Shown: positions 26,834 to 36,036, counted from the stretch's first letter. The stretch: 64,000 bases of DNA from Cephaloticoccus sp. (GCA_030833445.1 JAURHD010000007.1:62001-126000), one strand, 5' to 3'. Program-made: numbers and translations. The notes: a model not told the origin generated them from the letters alone.

Positions 26834-26855
26834 GGCGGGATACGGCAATCCCGCC
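26834..26855. repeat. Short perfect hairpin, ggcgggat type
   Basis: Stem ggcgggat (26834-26841) and atcccgcc (26848-26855), loop acggca. There is no T tract on either side, so it is not a standard terminator for the helicase gene (minus strand, ending at 26989). It is more like a REP-type palindrome. Confidence 0.5.
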
Positions 26856-26988
26856 CTATATTCCCCCACGCTTTCTCTTTCCTCTAAATCTTTCTCTGTT
26901 ACCCGACTCCTTCCTATTCGAGGTCTGACGAGAAGGAGAAAGAGGAAAGTGAACGATAAAGATTAAGAGAAAGAAAACCTATGGTTGA

Positions 26989-28755
26989 TTACTCCGTCGC
27001 CAGAGTCGGCGCCAATACTTCGCCCTTCACGCGAATACCCTCGAGCTTCTGCATAATCGTCCGCACATGCTCTTCTTTCACATCCACGAGCAGATGGCGT
27101 TGGTGAATATCAATCGCGCCCACCACATCGGCCGGCAACCGGGTCACCCCCGCGATCTTGCCCACCACATCCGCCGGGGTGATCAGTTGCTTGCGACCGA
27201 CGTTGAGAAACAGGGTCATCATGCCGGGTTCCTTGCCGGTGCGGGACGGCCGTTCGTATTTGGATTTGCGGGCGGAAATATCCACCCCGCTGTCTGCGTC
27301 GGGCGCCGCCACCTTTGGCCGAGCTTTCTTGCCGGCCCAATCCGGGGCGGGTTTATGCGGGGTGATGCGTTCCACCGTCGCCTTCACGACCGGCTTGCTG
27401 AAATCAGCCTGGCCAAACTCTTCCTTGGGCTTGGCCGCGGGTGCTGCTTTCTTCGGTGCACCACTGGTTGCATTCTGCAACAAGTGGATCAACACCGAGC
27501 AGATGTCCGTGCTGGCGTAGCCTTGATCGAGCAAGCGGTCGATCATGCGGTCATGCGGCTTGAATTGCTTGGCGTCGAGCGTCGAGCGGATCTTCTCAAA
27601 AAAGACACTCGTGCGCGCTTCCTCGACTTCATCGAGTGAAGGAATCTTGCCGCGCTTTACGTTGAGCTTCGCCCAACGCACCATGCTCTGCAGCTTGTAG
27701 ATTTCCTGCCCCGACACGAAGGTGAAGGCCCGCCCGGTCTTGCCCGCGCGACCTGTGCGACCAATGCGGTGCGTATAGTCCTCGGCATCATTGGGTAGAT
27801 CGAAATTAATCACCACTTCGAGGTCGTCCACGTCGAGACCACGCGCCGCCACGTCAGTGGCGACGAGAAACTCGAATGCGCGCCGGCGAAACTTGTCCAT
27901 CACGCGGTCGCGTTGGGCCTGCGAAATGTCGCCGTGCAGCCGGTCCGTCATGTAACCACGCGAGTGCAAATGCTCGTCAAGGTCATCCACCATCACCTTG
28001 GTGCTGCAAAAGATGATGCCGTAGCGAAAGTCATGCACGTCAATCAACCGCGTCAGCGCCTCGATCTTCGAACGCCGGTCCACCTCGAAGTAAACCTGCT
28101 CCACTTGCGGGGCGTTTTGCGCCACCGATTCAATTTTGATCCAGGCCGGATCCTTGGTGTAACGCTTGATCAGATCCTGAATTTGCCGGGGAATCGTCGC
28201 CGAGAAAAATAACAACTGCCGTGTTTCCGGCACACTTTTGAGCACCTTTTCGATGTCGTCACGGAAACCCATGTCGAGCATCCGGTCGGTCTCGTCGAGA
28301 ATCACCAGTTTGAGATGATCGAGTTTTAGCGTGCCCCGGTCCATGTGATCCATCACGCGACCCGGCGTGCCAATGACCACCTGCGCCCCGGCCGCCAAGG
28401 CGCGGAACTGCCGCTCATAACTTTGGCCGCCGTAGATCGGCACGCCCATGACGCCCTTCTTGAACGCCGCGATCTTGCCCGTCTCTTCCGCCACCTGCAC
28501 CGCCAACTCGCGCGTAGGACACAAAATCAGCACCTGCACGGCGCGCAATTTGGGATCGACCTTTTCAATCGCGGGAATCGCAAACGCCACGGTCTTGCCC
28601 GAGCCGGTCGAGGACTGGCCGACGACATCCCGGCCCTCCATGATCGTGGGAATGACCGCGGTCTGGATGGGTGAAGCCTCCTCAAAGCCCATCTTATCGA
28701 CAGCTCTGAGGATGTCGTCGGACAGGCCTAATTGGTTGAAAGGACGTTTTTCCAT
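26989..28755 (-). CDS. DEAD-box RNA helicase with DbpA-type RNA-binding domain
   Basis: A 588-aa ATP-dependent RNA helicase. N-terminal Q motif (FNQLGLSDDILRAVDKMGFE), Walker A GQSSTGSGKTVAFAIP, PTRELAVQ, TPGRVMDHMDRG, motif II read as DETD instead of DEAD (VILDETDRMLDMGF), SAT, and HRIGRTGRAGKTGRAF all appear in order. After a basic linker the last 75 residues (MMTLFLNVGRKQLITPADVV onward) match the DbpA/CsdA RNA-binding fold, used for ribosome assembly or cold response. The ATG at 28755 is chosen; the longer frame to 28884 overlaps the divergent gene. DEAD-to-DETD is conservative and probably active. Confidence 0.93.
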   Translation of the reverse strand: MEKRPFNQLGLSDDILRAVDKMGFEEASPIQTAVIPTIMEGRDVVGQSSTGSGKTVAFAIPAIEKVDPKLRAVQVLILCPTRELAVQVAEETGKIAAFKKGVMGVPIYGGQSYERQFRALAAGAQVVIGTPGRVMDHMDRGTLKLDHLKLVILDETDRMLDMGFRDDIEKVLKSVPETRQLLFFSATIPRQIQDLIKRYTKDPAWIKIESVAQNAPQVEQVYFEVDRRSKIEALTRLIDVHDFRYGIIFCSTKVMVDDLDEHLHSRGYMTDRLHGDISQAQRDRVMDKFRRRAFEFLVATDVAARGLDVDDLEVVINFDLPNDAEDYTHRIGRTGRAGKTGRAFTFVSGQEIYKLQSMVRWAKLNVKRGKIPSLDEVEEARTSVFFEKIRSTLDAKQFKPHDRMIDRLLDQGYASTDICSVLIHLLQNATSGAPKKAAPAAKPKEEFGQADFSKPVVKATVERITPHKPAPDWAGKKARPKVAAPDADSGVDISARKSKYERPSRTGKEPGMMTLFLNVGRKQLITPADVVGKIAGVTRLPADVVGAIDIHQRHLLVDVKEEHVRTIMQKLEGIRVKGEVLAPTLATE

Positions 28756-28861
28756 ATGCCGCAGCGTATTCACGCCATTGGCAAAAAGAGAGCCTTTTCG
28801 CAGATCCACCCAAGGTGCTTTGGGGTTGGCACCACTGGGTGACCGTGGATTCTGATCCGTA

Positions 28862-30265
28862 ATGTCCAACCCCACCCCTGTCACAGATCAGGCAGCGCTT
28901 GCCATTGGCCTGCGCCGCGAACCCTTCTTCGATGGCCATTTCATCGAAAAACTGACCCGGGTTTCCCACGAGCTCGTCGATTCCGTGCAGACCGAGGTCG
29001 AGTTCCCATTCGATGCACCATGGGAAGGGGCCTATAGCCTCTACGTGGTCGTCATCCAAGATGGCGATCTCTACCGGATGTATTACCGGGGTCAGGGTGC
29101 CATTAAATCGCGCTCCAACACCTGCTATGCGGAAAGCCGGGACGGTCAGAACTGGATTCGCCCCGCGCTTGGACTTTTCCCCGATGGTGAGCGCAACGAC
29201 ACGAACATCATCCACATCGACGAAGTTCCCGGCGAAAAGACCTCGCATAACTTCACCCCATTTCTCGACACCAACCCCGCCGCCGCGCCCGATGCACGCT
29301 TCAAGGCGGTCGGCGGTGACGATAAGGGCGGCCTGTTCGGCTTTGCTTCTGCCGACGGCATTCATTGGCGCAAAATTCAACCGGGGCCAATCTTCACTGA
29401 TGGCATCTTCGATTCGCAAAATGTCGCGTTCTGGTCGGAAACCGAAAATTGCTACGTGCTGTATTTCCGCATCTGGACCGAGGGCCTTTATAAAGGCCTG
29501 CGCACCATCGCCCGCACCACCTCCAGCGATTTCATCCACTGGTCAAAACCGGAGGCCATGACATTTGGCGGCGTGCCACAGGAGGAACTTTACACCAACG
29601 TGACCACACCCTGTCCGGGTGCACCGCACATCTACGTCGCCCTACCCTCGCGTTTTGTGATGAAGCGCCAGTGGATGACGTCCGATCAAGCCAAGGCGCT
29701 TACCGTGCAGGAAGGCCGCGAGGGCGACGTATCCGACACCGTTTTCATGACCAGTCGCGGCGGCACGGTTTACGACCGCCACTTTCCGCAGGCCTACCTC
29801 CGCCCCGGACTCGACCCGCAGGATTGGGTCGGGCGCAACAACATGGTTTCCACGGGACTCGTTAAACTGGATCACAACACCCTCGGGTTTTACCGCTGCC
29901 GGCACTATGCCTCCGACAGTTGCAAACTCACCCTGCACACTCTGCGCCGAGACGGATTCGCCCGCCTCCGGGCCGGCAGCCAAAAAGGCAGGGTGCTGAC
30001 GAAGGCGTTCGTCGCTGCCGGCGAGCAGCTTTGCCTGAACTTTGCCACCAGTGCCGCGGGCACGATTCGGATCGAGGTGCTCGACGCCTCCGGCAAACCC
30101 GTCGACGGTTTCTCCGGGCGGGCAGCGCCCAAGCTCTTCGGTGACAGCACACACCATCCCGTGAAGTGGGTGAAGCAACGCAACTGGTCCGAACTCAGCG
30201 GCCGGACCATCCGCCTGCGTTTCACGCTGAGCGAAGCCGACCTCTACGCGTTGCAACAACAATAG
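28862..30265 (+). CDS. Predicted five-bladed beta-propeller glycosidase-like protein (GH32/GH43 type)
   Basis: A 467-aa protein without signal peptide. Blade-like repeats of aromatic/Asp-rich strands are visible: DGDLYRMYYRGQ, CYAESRDGQNWIRPALGLFP, FGFASADGIHWRKIQPGPIF and CYVLYFRIWTEGLYKGLRTI, the pattern of GH32/43/68-like five-bladed propellers. The C-terminal 100 residues form a beta-sandwich-like module. Catalytic carboxylates cannot be assigned with confidence, so hydrolase activity is a prediction. It diverges from the helicase and starts the sugar-metabolism region. Confidence 0.65.
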   Translation: MSNPTPVTDQAALAIGLRREPFFDGHFIEKLTRVSHELVDSVQTEVEFPFDAPWEGAYSLYVVVIQDGDLYRMYYRGQGAIKSRSNTCYAESRDGQNWIRPALGLFPDGERNDTNIIHIDEVPGEKTSHNFTPFLDTNPAAAPDARFKAVGGDDKGGLFGFASADGIHWRKIQPGPIFTDGIFDSQNVAFWSETENCYVLYFRIWTEGLYKGLRTIARTTSSDFIHWSKPEAMTFGGVPQEELYTNVTTPCPGAPHIYVALPSRFVMKRQWMTSDQAKALTVQEGREGDVSDTVFMTSRGGTVYDRHFPQAYLRPGLDPQDWVGRNNMVSTGLVKLDHNTLGFYRCRHYASDSCKLTLHTLRRDGFARLRAGSQKGRVLTKAFVAAGEQLCLNFATSAAGTIRIEVLDASGKPVDGFSGRAAPKLFGDSTHHPVKWVKQRNWSELSGRTIRLRFTLSEADLYALQQQ

Positions 30266-30287
30266 AAGATTGTCCGGATGGATGCGT

Positions 30288-30360
30288 GGTTAACACAAAG
30301 ACCATAGAGGATTCGGAGAAACGCTTTCAATCTCAGTGCGCTCTGTGGCCTCTGCGTGGA
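30288..30360. repeat. Imperfect palindromic intergenic element
   Basis: The left arm ggttaacacaaagaccatag and right arm ctctgtggcctctgcgtgga (ending 30360) are partly complementary (about 14 of 19 positions). It occupies the short gap between the convergent propeller and isomerase genes. It resembles the elements at 25838 and 26686. Confidence 0.5.
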
Positions 30361-30397
30361 TCCAAATATCGTCTGGTCAAATCCAAACTATGGGACG

Positions 30398-31291
30398 CTA
30401 CGCATTGACCGGCCAATACTGCGCGATCTTCCTTTTGAGGAAAGTAACGCTCCGCGCGAGCTGGTCCATGCCGTCGACTCCGTCCTCGATGCTGATCCAG
30501 TTATCGAAACCCTCGCCCTTGAGCGTGCTGAAGATCGCATCATAGTCGTTGAGACCTTTGCCGATTTCACCATGGGCCAATCGCTTGGCGTAGCCGAGCG
30601 CACCACCTTCTTCGTTACGCAAATCTTCCAGGGTGCCTGACAAAAGATAGCGGTCACTCGCATGCATCGTCACCACGCGGTCCTTTACGCGATCCAATAG
30701 TTCCAACGGGTCATCACCGGCGAGGAACGCATTGCTCGGATCGTAGTTCACGCCGAAGAAGGGATGCTGGAGCCGCGACACGAGTTCGCAGAATACATCC
30801 ATCTTCTGCGCGAACTCGGGATATTTCCAAAAGTCGTCCTTGTAGTGATTTTCCAGTATCAGCGTTACCCCGCACTTCTCCGCCTCAGGCAGACAAGCCT
30901 CGATGTTTTCCACGATGATCTTGAGGCCCGCTTCTTGGCTGAGTTCGGGCCGCTGCTGCCCCGAAAGCACGCGGCAATACTTCGCACCAAGTTCCGCCGA
31001 CATGCGGATCCAGTTCTTCTCTTTCTCGATCTCCTGTTTCCGCATATCGGGATCAGGTTGCGAGAAATCCGGTGAACAACAGAGCATTGGAATCACCATC
31101 CCGGCCGTCTCCACTTGTTTGCGCGCCGCGGCCCATTTCTTCGGGTCGATGAGTTCCAGCATCCCGCTGTAATACTCGAGTCCGTCCAAGCCCAGTGGCT
31201 CGGCCAGGTCCACCCACTCTTGCAATTTCATCGTGCCGTCCTTGCAGAGTTGCTGCATGAAGGCTTTCGGGAAGGCGGCGAGTTGGGGCAT
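30398..31291 (-). CDS. Sugar phosphate isomerase/epimerase-like TIM-barrel protein
   Basis: A 297-aa xylose-isomerase-like TIM barrel. Metal-ligand segments typical of the family are visible: TLILENHYKDDFWKYPEFAQ (Glu), FGVNYDPSNAFLAGDDPLEL (Asp), VVTMHASDRYL (His-x-x-Asp) and NWISIEDGVDG (Glu). Such enzymes isomerise or epimerise keto-sugars, inositol intermediates or sugar acids. It is the last gene of a five-gene minus-strand operon; its ATG overlaps the SDR stop by one base (TGATG). The exact substrate is unknown. Confidence 0.85.
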   Translation of the reverse strand: MPQLAAFPKAFMQQLCKDGTMKLQEWVDLAEPLGLDGLEYYSGMLELIDPKKWAAARKQVETAGMVIPMLCCSPDFSQPDPDMRKQEIEKEKNWIRMSAELGAKYCRVLSGQQRPELSQEAGLKIIVENIEACLPEAEKCGVTLILENHYKDDFWKYPEFAQKMDVFCELVSRLQHPFFGVNYDPSNAFLAGDDPLELLDRVKDRVVTMHASDRYLLSGTLEDLRNEEGGALGYAKRLAHGEIGKGLNDYDAIFSTLKGEGFDNWISIEDGVDGMDQLARSVTFLKRKIAQYWPVNA

Positions 31292-32067
31292 CAGTCTTGG
31301 GTTTTGACGGGATTGCGGCCGTAAACGGAAAACTGCTCGAGCTCCATGACCGTGCCGGTGATGGGCTTTGAATCGTCGCTCAACCAGAAGACGGCCGCAC
31401 CCGCGATCGCCTCGGGCATGATCAACTTGCCGGAGGGCGCATAGAGCGGCGGCACATGCTCATGCCAGTCCGCCGGCAGGCCCTGCTCAATCTGCTTGCG
31501 GCTCTCGTTGTCGGTCAGCACCCAGCCGACGTTGAAATGCGTAAACCGCACCAGATCGGTGCCATGGGCATTGGCCAGGTTGCGCGAGAGCGTTTGCAGG
31601 GCGCCCTTCGAGGTCGAATAGTGCAGGAAGGTCGCCTCGCCGCTATGCCCGTTGATCGAGCCGATGTTGAGCACACTGCCATGATTCGCCTTCAATTGCT
31701 CGAAGGCGGCTTGGATGATAAACAGTGGCGCGCGCACGTTGACCGCAATGACATAATCAAAATCCTCCACCGTAGCGTCGTAAATGGTGCGGCGCGAAAC
31801 GATGGCCGCATTGTTGACTACACAGTCGATGCGGCCGAAGGCTTTCATCGCGGCGTCGACCAGCCGCTGCGGACAACTGGGGTCAGAAAGATCATCAATG
31901 TGCAGGACCGCCGCCGGTCCAAGCTGGGCCACCAGTTTTTCGCCGTTGGCGCGATCACGCCCGTGCACCAAAACCTTGGCACCCTCGGCCACACAACGTT
32001 CGGCAATGGATCGACCGATGCCGGTCGTGCTACCCGTCACAATGATTACTTTGTCCTTAAGTTTCAT
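31291..32067 (-). CDS. Short-chain dehydrogenase/reductase
   Basis: A 258-aa classical SDR. NAD(P) site TGSTTGIGRSIAERC (about residue 11), NNAAIVSRR (about 88), catalytic Ser in NIGSINGHSGEATFLHY with Tyr-x-x-x-Lys in HYSTSKGALQTLSRNLA (about 150-155). It probably oxidises or reduces a sugar or polyol in the pathway of its operon (HPS-like, Zn-dehydrogenase, OsmC, SDR, TIM-barrel isomerase). It starts 15 nt after the OsmC stop. Confidence 0.92.
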   Translation of the reverse strand: MKLKDKVIIVTGSTTGIGRSIAERCVAEGAKVLVHGRDRANGEKLVAQLGPAAVLHIDDLSDPSCPQRLVDAAMKAFGRIDCVVNNAAIVSRRTIYDATVEDFDYVIAVNVRAPLFIIQAAFEQLKANHGSVLNIGSINGHSGEATFLHYSTSKGALQTLSRNLANAHGTDLVRFTHFNVGWVLTDNESRKQIEQGLPADWHEHVPPLYAPSGKLIMPEAIAGAAVFWLSDDSKPITGTVMELEQFSVYGRNPVKTQD

Positions 32068-32082
32068 AAAAGGATTGGATTC

Positions 32083-32556
32083 TCAAACGGGGACAGAAGG
32101 AGATTCAACCTTCACTTCGGTTTTGATCGAATTGGCGATGAAGCACTGTTCGTGTGCGTGATGATGCAATTCCGCCTCCGCAGTGGCATCAGGTCGTTTG
32201 TTCGCACCGTAAGTAATTTCCGGATGCAACGTAATCAGGCTTACCCATGGCACGCCGCGTTCGTTCTTGGTCATCGTGCCTACCGCCGCGTCCCGATAGC
32301 GTTCGATCAGGTAACCCGCCTTGGCCGCCAGATAAAGGTAGGTCAGCATGTGACAGCTCGACACCGAGGCGACAAAGGCTTCCTCCGGATCGACATTGGC
32401 CGGGTTGGACCACGGCGTCGGCACGACCGACGGGGACGGCGAGGCCGCAACGACCAGGCCGCCGTCAAAGGTCCAGGTATGCTCGCGCGAGTAGCGTCCC
32501 TTGATGAAATCAGGATCGCGAAGCTCCCAGTCGATGGTGGCGTAATGCGCAGACAT
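32083..32556 (-). CDS. OsmC/Ohr family protein
   Basis: A 157-aa protein of the OsmC fold, which reduces organic or lipid hydroperoxides through two cysteines. The first is in VASVSSCHMLTYLYLAAKAG (about residue 68) and the second in HEQCFIANSIKTEV (about residue 138). The start ATG at 32556 lies 10 nt after the Zn-dehydrogenase stop in the same operon. Its presence in a sugar operon could reflect protection against reactive carbonyls or peroxides made by the dehydrogenases, which is inference. Confidence 0.88.
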   Translation of the reverse strand: MSAHYATIDWELRDPDFIKGRYSREHTWTFDGGLVVAASPSPSVVPTPWSNPANVDPEEAFVASVSSCHMLTYLYLAAKAGYLIERYRDAAVGTMTKNERGVPWVSLITLHPEITYGANKRPDATAEAELHHHAHEQCFIANSIKTEVKVESPSVPV

Positions 32557-32566
32557 AAAACGGATT

Positions 32567-33595
32567 TCAGACGACCGGCTTGAGCACCGCCTTCACAATC
32601 TGGCCGGAGTGCATCTTTTCAAAAGCCTCGTGCCACGATTGAAAATTCCAGATGCCACCCGTGATTGGGCGCACGTCCAACTGACCCGAAGTCAACAAGG
32701 CCAGCACACGTTCCCAGACCGGCCAGTTGTGACTGAAGCTGCCTTGCAGGCGGATGTTTTTTTGCACCAGCGGATCGAGGGAAAAATTGAGTGGTTGCGG
32801 ACCCCAGCCCACCTTGCTGATCCAACCGGCGGGGCGCACGAGTTCGAGCGCGGCCTTTAGGGCGGCCGAAGCCCCGGCAGCATCGATCACGCCATTGGCC
32901 CCGAGGCCGTCGCGGCGCTTCGCCCATTCCGTGGCGTCGCCAATGATGACTTCGCAACCGTAGGCCTTGGCGATTTCCAACCGCGCACGGTCGCGCTCCA
33001 ATCCGACCAAGGCTACTTCCGCCCCGGCGAGTTTGGCCATCGCGGCGCAAAGAATTCCAATCGGCCCCGGGCCGAGCACGATCACCCGGTCACCCGGAGT
33101 GATATGCGCGTTGTTGATCACCGCATTGTAGGCCACACAGCACGGTTCGGTCAGGGCGGCGTGTTCCATCGAGAGCGAATCGGGCACATGATGCAGGCAG
33201 CGCGCTGGCACCCGCACAAAACTCGTCATCGCCCCGTTGACACCATAGCCAAAGCCTTTGCGCGTCGGATCCAAGTTGTAGAGACCCGCCCGGCTCATCG
33301 GATTGTTCTCATCAATCACCGCCGCGGTTTCGCTCACCGCGCGGTCGCCTTCCTTCCAGCCCTTCACTTCCTTGCCGAGCTCGGCAATGCGCCCGCCGAA
33401 TTCATGTCCGAGCACGACCGGGTAATTCACCGGCCAGCTGTGCGAGCTGGTCCATTGATGCAGGTCGCTGCCGCACACGCCGACCGCCTCCACGGCCAGA
33501 ATCACGTCATTCGGGCCGGCTTCAGGTCGTTCCACTTCACGTAATTCAACGCTATGGGGTTCGGGGGCGTAGTTAACAACAGCGGGGCTTTTCAT
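32567..33595 (-). CDS. Zinc-dependent medium-chain alcohol/polyol dehydrogenase
   Basis: A 342-aa MDR enzyme. Catalytic zinc motif GVCGSDLHQWTSSHSWPVNY followed by GHEFGGRIAELG (GHE). The nucleotide site is VIVLGPGPIGILCAAMAKLA. The usual cluster of four structural-zinc cysteines is absent, as in some sorbitol/threonine dehydrogenase-like members. It probably oxidises a sugar alcohol or hydroxy acid to a keto compound. It overlaps the HPS-like gene by 4 nt (ATGA) and is followed by OsmC, SDR and isomerase genes in one transcription unit. Confidence 0.9.
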   Translation of the reverse strand: MKSPAVVNYAPEPHSVELREVERPEAGPNDVILAVEAVGVCGSDLHQWTSSHSWPVNYPVVLGHEFGGRIAELGKEVKGWKEGDRAVSETAAVIDENNPMSRAGLYNLDPTRKGFGYGVNGAMTSFVRVPARCLHHVPDSLSMEHAALTEPCCVAYNAVINNAHITPGDRVIVLGPGPIGILCAAMAKLAGAEVALVGLERDRARLEIAKAYGCEVIIGDATEWAKRRDGLGANGVIDAAGASAALKAALELVRPAGWISKVGWGPQPLNFSLDPLVQKNIRLQGSFSHNWPVWERVLALLTSGQLDVRPITGGIWNFQSWHEAFEKMHSGQIVKAVLKPVV

Positions 33596-34332
33596 GAGGT
33601 ATGAGATTTGACGGTCACATCACCATAACCGTGCACACGGTCACAGATAATTTTCAAGGTGCCTTCGAGATTGCCATCAGCGGTGCGAAACGAATCGGCA
33701 TCGACCGCGAGGGGGGCACCGATCACTACAAGGGGCGCGCCATATTCCGGCGTGCGCACGGCTTGTTCGAGGGTCAGCCCGCCCACGGCCTGCACCGGCA
33801 CACTCACGGCATTCACGATCTCGCGCAGCTGATCCAACGGGCTCGGCATGCGCTGGCCGGCGGCCGCAATCCCGCGGCGCTCGTCGTAGCCGATGTGGTG
33901 AATCACAAAATCGCAGCCGAAGTCCTCGAGCAGTTTCGCCCCTGCTACCATGTCGGGACAGCCCAAATTGTCCCCCATGACCTTGACCCCATGGTCGCGG
34001 CCAGCCTGAACGACGCATTTGAGCGTTTCCGCGTGCGCCCGCGCCATGACGACCACATGGGTCGCTCCCGCCTTGGCCATCATCTCGGCCTCAAGATAGC
34101 CACCGTCCATCGTCTTCAGGTCGGCGACAATCGGCACCTTCGGGAAACGTTCGCGCAAGGCCCGCACACCATGCAGTCCTTCGGCCAAAATCAGAGGCGT
34201 GCCGGCCTCCAGCCAGTCCACCCCTGCGCGCAAGGCCATTTCTGCCGTCGCCAGTGCTTCGTTGATGTCCGTCAGGTCGAGTGAGATTTGAACAACGGGG
34301 CGCATGGGGAAGTAACTATTTAGTTCATTCAT
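33592..34332 (-). CDS. 3-hexulose-6-phosphate synthase / KGPDC-like protein (OMP decarboxylase superfamily)
   Basis: A 246-aa TIM-barrel protein. The superfamily signature DxKxxD is VADLKTMDGGYLEAEMMAKA (about residue 70); later segments HHIGYDERRG and VPVQAVGGLTLEQAV are the phosphate-binding region. The family includes HPS, which condenses formaldehyde with ribulose 5-phosphate, and 3-keto-L-gulonate-6-phosphate decarboxylase. The LKTMDGG context is closer to HPS in my reading. It is the first gene of the five-gene operon. A TTG at 34347 and an ATG at 34305 are alternative starts. No hexulose-phosphate isomerase gene is seen nearby. Confidence 0.75.
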   Translation of the reverse strand: MNELNSYFPMRPVVQISLDLTDINEALATAEMALRAGVDWLEAGTPLILAEGLHGVRALRERFPKVPIVADLKTMDGGYLEAEMMAKAGATHVVVMARAHAETLKCVVQAGRDHGVKVMGDNLGCPDMVAGAKLLEDFGCDFVIHHIGYDERRGIAAAGQRMPSPLDQLREIVNAVSVPVQAVGGLTLEQAVRTPEYGAPLVVIGAPLAVDADSFRTADGNLEGTLKIICDRVHGYGDVTVKSHTS

Positions 34333-34448
34333 CCCGGCATGCGTCAATTATTCCCCCGGCATGATGACTGAAAAATCCCTCCGGTGACCGCTTTCCGGCC
34401 CCTTTCTGACTCGAAAATGGATTCAAGCCCTGCCTCCATCGCCTTCGC

Positions 34449-36008
34449 ATGTCCTCTACTCCCCTTCCCCTCGTGCCCCAGCCCAACCGCGCCGAACGCC
34501 TTGACCAGCCGGATTTCGTGCTGAGCGCCGAAACGGTGATCAACGCATCCGGGGCGTTCACCGCCACCGCCGAATTCCTGGCGGAGCGCCTCGCCACCTG
34601 CACGAATTGGAACCTTCCCTTTAACGCTCCCACGGCCAAGTCACGCATCGAGTTTAAGGAGTCCCCGGCACTTCCTCCCGAGGGCTATGGTCTGAACGTC
34701 ACGACCGACGTCATCACCCTCAGCGCCTCCACCGCCGCCGGCGCCTTCCATGGCATGCAGACCTTGCTACAACTCTTCCCGCCGGCTGTTTACGACTGCC
34801 AACCGCGGCCGGACCTGCCGTGGACCGCTCCCTGCGTCGTTATCGAGGATGCCCCGCGCTTTGGCTGGCGCGGCGTCATGGTGGACAGCTCGCGCTACTT
34901 CCAACCGGTGGCCGCGTTGAAGAAATTTATCGATGTGCTCTCCCAGCACAAAATCAACGTCTTCCACTGGCACATTGTCGATGACCAAGGCTGGCGCTTG
35001 GAAATCAAAAAATACCCCAAACTCACCGCCATCGGCAGCAAACGCACCGGGTCTCCCCGCGGCCATGGCGCGAACAATCTCGGTCACGACAACAAGCCTA
35101 TCGAGGGCTACTACACTCAGGACGAGGTGCGTGACCTCGTCGCGTATGCTGCCGCGCGTCACGTCAACATCCTGCCCGAGATAGAAATGCCCGGCCATGC
35201 GCAGGCCGCCATCGCGGCCTACCCGGAATACGGCCTCTTGGCCGAGGCCAAGCCCGTGAGCTGCAACTGGGGCATTCATGACACGCTGTTCAATGTGAAG
35301 CCGGAAACCTTTGCGTTCCTCGAGGACGTGCTGACCGAAGTCGTCACCCTCTTCCACTTTACATACCTCCACATCGGCGGCGACGAGGCGATCAAGCCGC
35401 AGTGGGAAAAGGATGAGGCCGTGCAGGCCCACATCAAGGAGCACGGGCTCAAGGACGAACACGAGTTGCAGAGCTGGTTCATCCGTCAGGCCGAAACCAT
35501 TCTCAAAAAACACGGACGCAAACTCGTCGGCTGGGACGAAATTCTTGAGGGCGGCCTCGCCCCCAGTGCGACCGTCATGTCATGGCGCGGACTAGAGGGC
35601 GCGATCGAATCCGCCAAGCACGGCAACGACGCCATCATGTGCCCCAACCCTTTCGTGTATTTCGATCACTACCAGAGCGAGACCTTGAGCACCGAGCCGC
35701 TTGGGATCGGCGGCAATTCCCCGCTGGCCAAGGTTCATGGCTATGAACCCATTCCTGCAGAGCTCTCCGCTGAGCAAGCCAAGCACATCATCGGTGTGCA
35801 GGGTCAGCTGTGGACGGAATACATCCCCACGCCTTCACGGCTTGAGTTCATGGCCTTCCCGCGCGTATGCGCCTTGGCCGAAATCGCGTGGTGTCCCGCA
35901 GAGCGCCCCGACTTCGCCCACTTCCTCACGCGCTTGAAAACCCATCTCCGCCGGCTCGACGTGCAAGACGTCCGCTACCGCGCCCCGCTGGAATACATCC
36001 AAGCATGA
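34449..36008 (+). CDS. Beta-N-acetylhexosaminidase (GH20)
   Basis: A 519-aa glycoside hydrolase that removes terminal GlcNAc/GalNAc by substrate-assisted catalysis. The N-terminal GH20b-like domain (residues 1-125) leads into the barrel with VDSSRYFQPVAALKKFIDVL, HWHIVDDQGWRLEIKKYPKL, EIEMPGHAQAAIAAYPEYG, and the catalytic Asp-Glu pair in LHIGGDEAIKPQW (about residue 315). Later active-site parts are LVGWDEILEGG and VQGQLWTEY. There is no signal peptide, so it should act on imported oligosaccharides in the cytosol. It diverges from the HPS-like operon with 116 nt between starts, so shared regulation is possible. Confidence 0.95.
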   Translation: MSSTPLPLVPQPNRAERLDQPDFVLSAETVINASGAFTATAEFLAERLATCTNWNLPFNAPTAKSRIEFKESPALPPEGYGLNVTTDVITLSASTAAGAFHGMQTLLQLFPPAVYDCQPRPDLPWTAPCVVIEDAPRFGWRGVMVDSSRYFQPVAALKKFIDVLSQHKINVFHWHIVDDQGWRLEIKKYPKLTAIGSKRTGSPRGHGANNLGHDNKPIEGYYTQDEVRDLVAYAAARHVNILPEIEMPGHAQAAIAAYPEYGLLAEAKPVSCNWGIHDTLFNVKPETFAFLEDVLTEVVTLFHFTYLHIGGDEAIKPQWEKDEAVQAHIKEHGLKDEHELQSWFIRQAETILKKHGRKLVGWDEILEGGLAPSATVMSWRGLEGAIESAKHGNDAIMCPNPFVYFDHYQSETLSTEPLGIGGNSPLAKVHGYEPIPAELSAEQAKHIIGVQGQLWTEYIPTPSRLEFMAFPRVCALAEIAWCPAERPDFAHFLTRLKTHLRRLDVQDVRYRAPLEYIQA

Positions 36009-36036
36009 TTAGGAAGGAGCGAACTTCCCAATCCAA

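Larger units (their letters stand above)
26602..26988. other. Gene-free 387-bp spacer with repeat-type sequence
   Basis: No convincing ORF. It holds a tandem 9-mer gccacggag (26686-26694 and 26702-26710), a hairpin with stem ggcgggat/atcccgcc (26834-26855), and a pyrimidine-rich run (26871-26898) partly complementary to a purine-rich run (26931-26976). These look like remains of short dispersed repeats. Confidence 0.6.
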
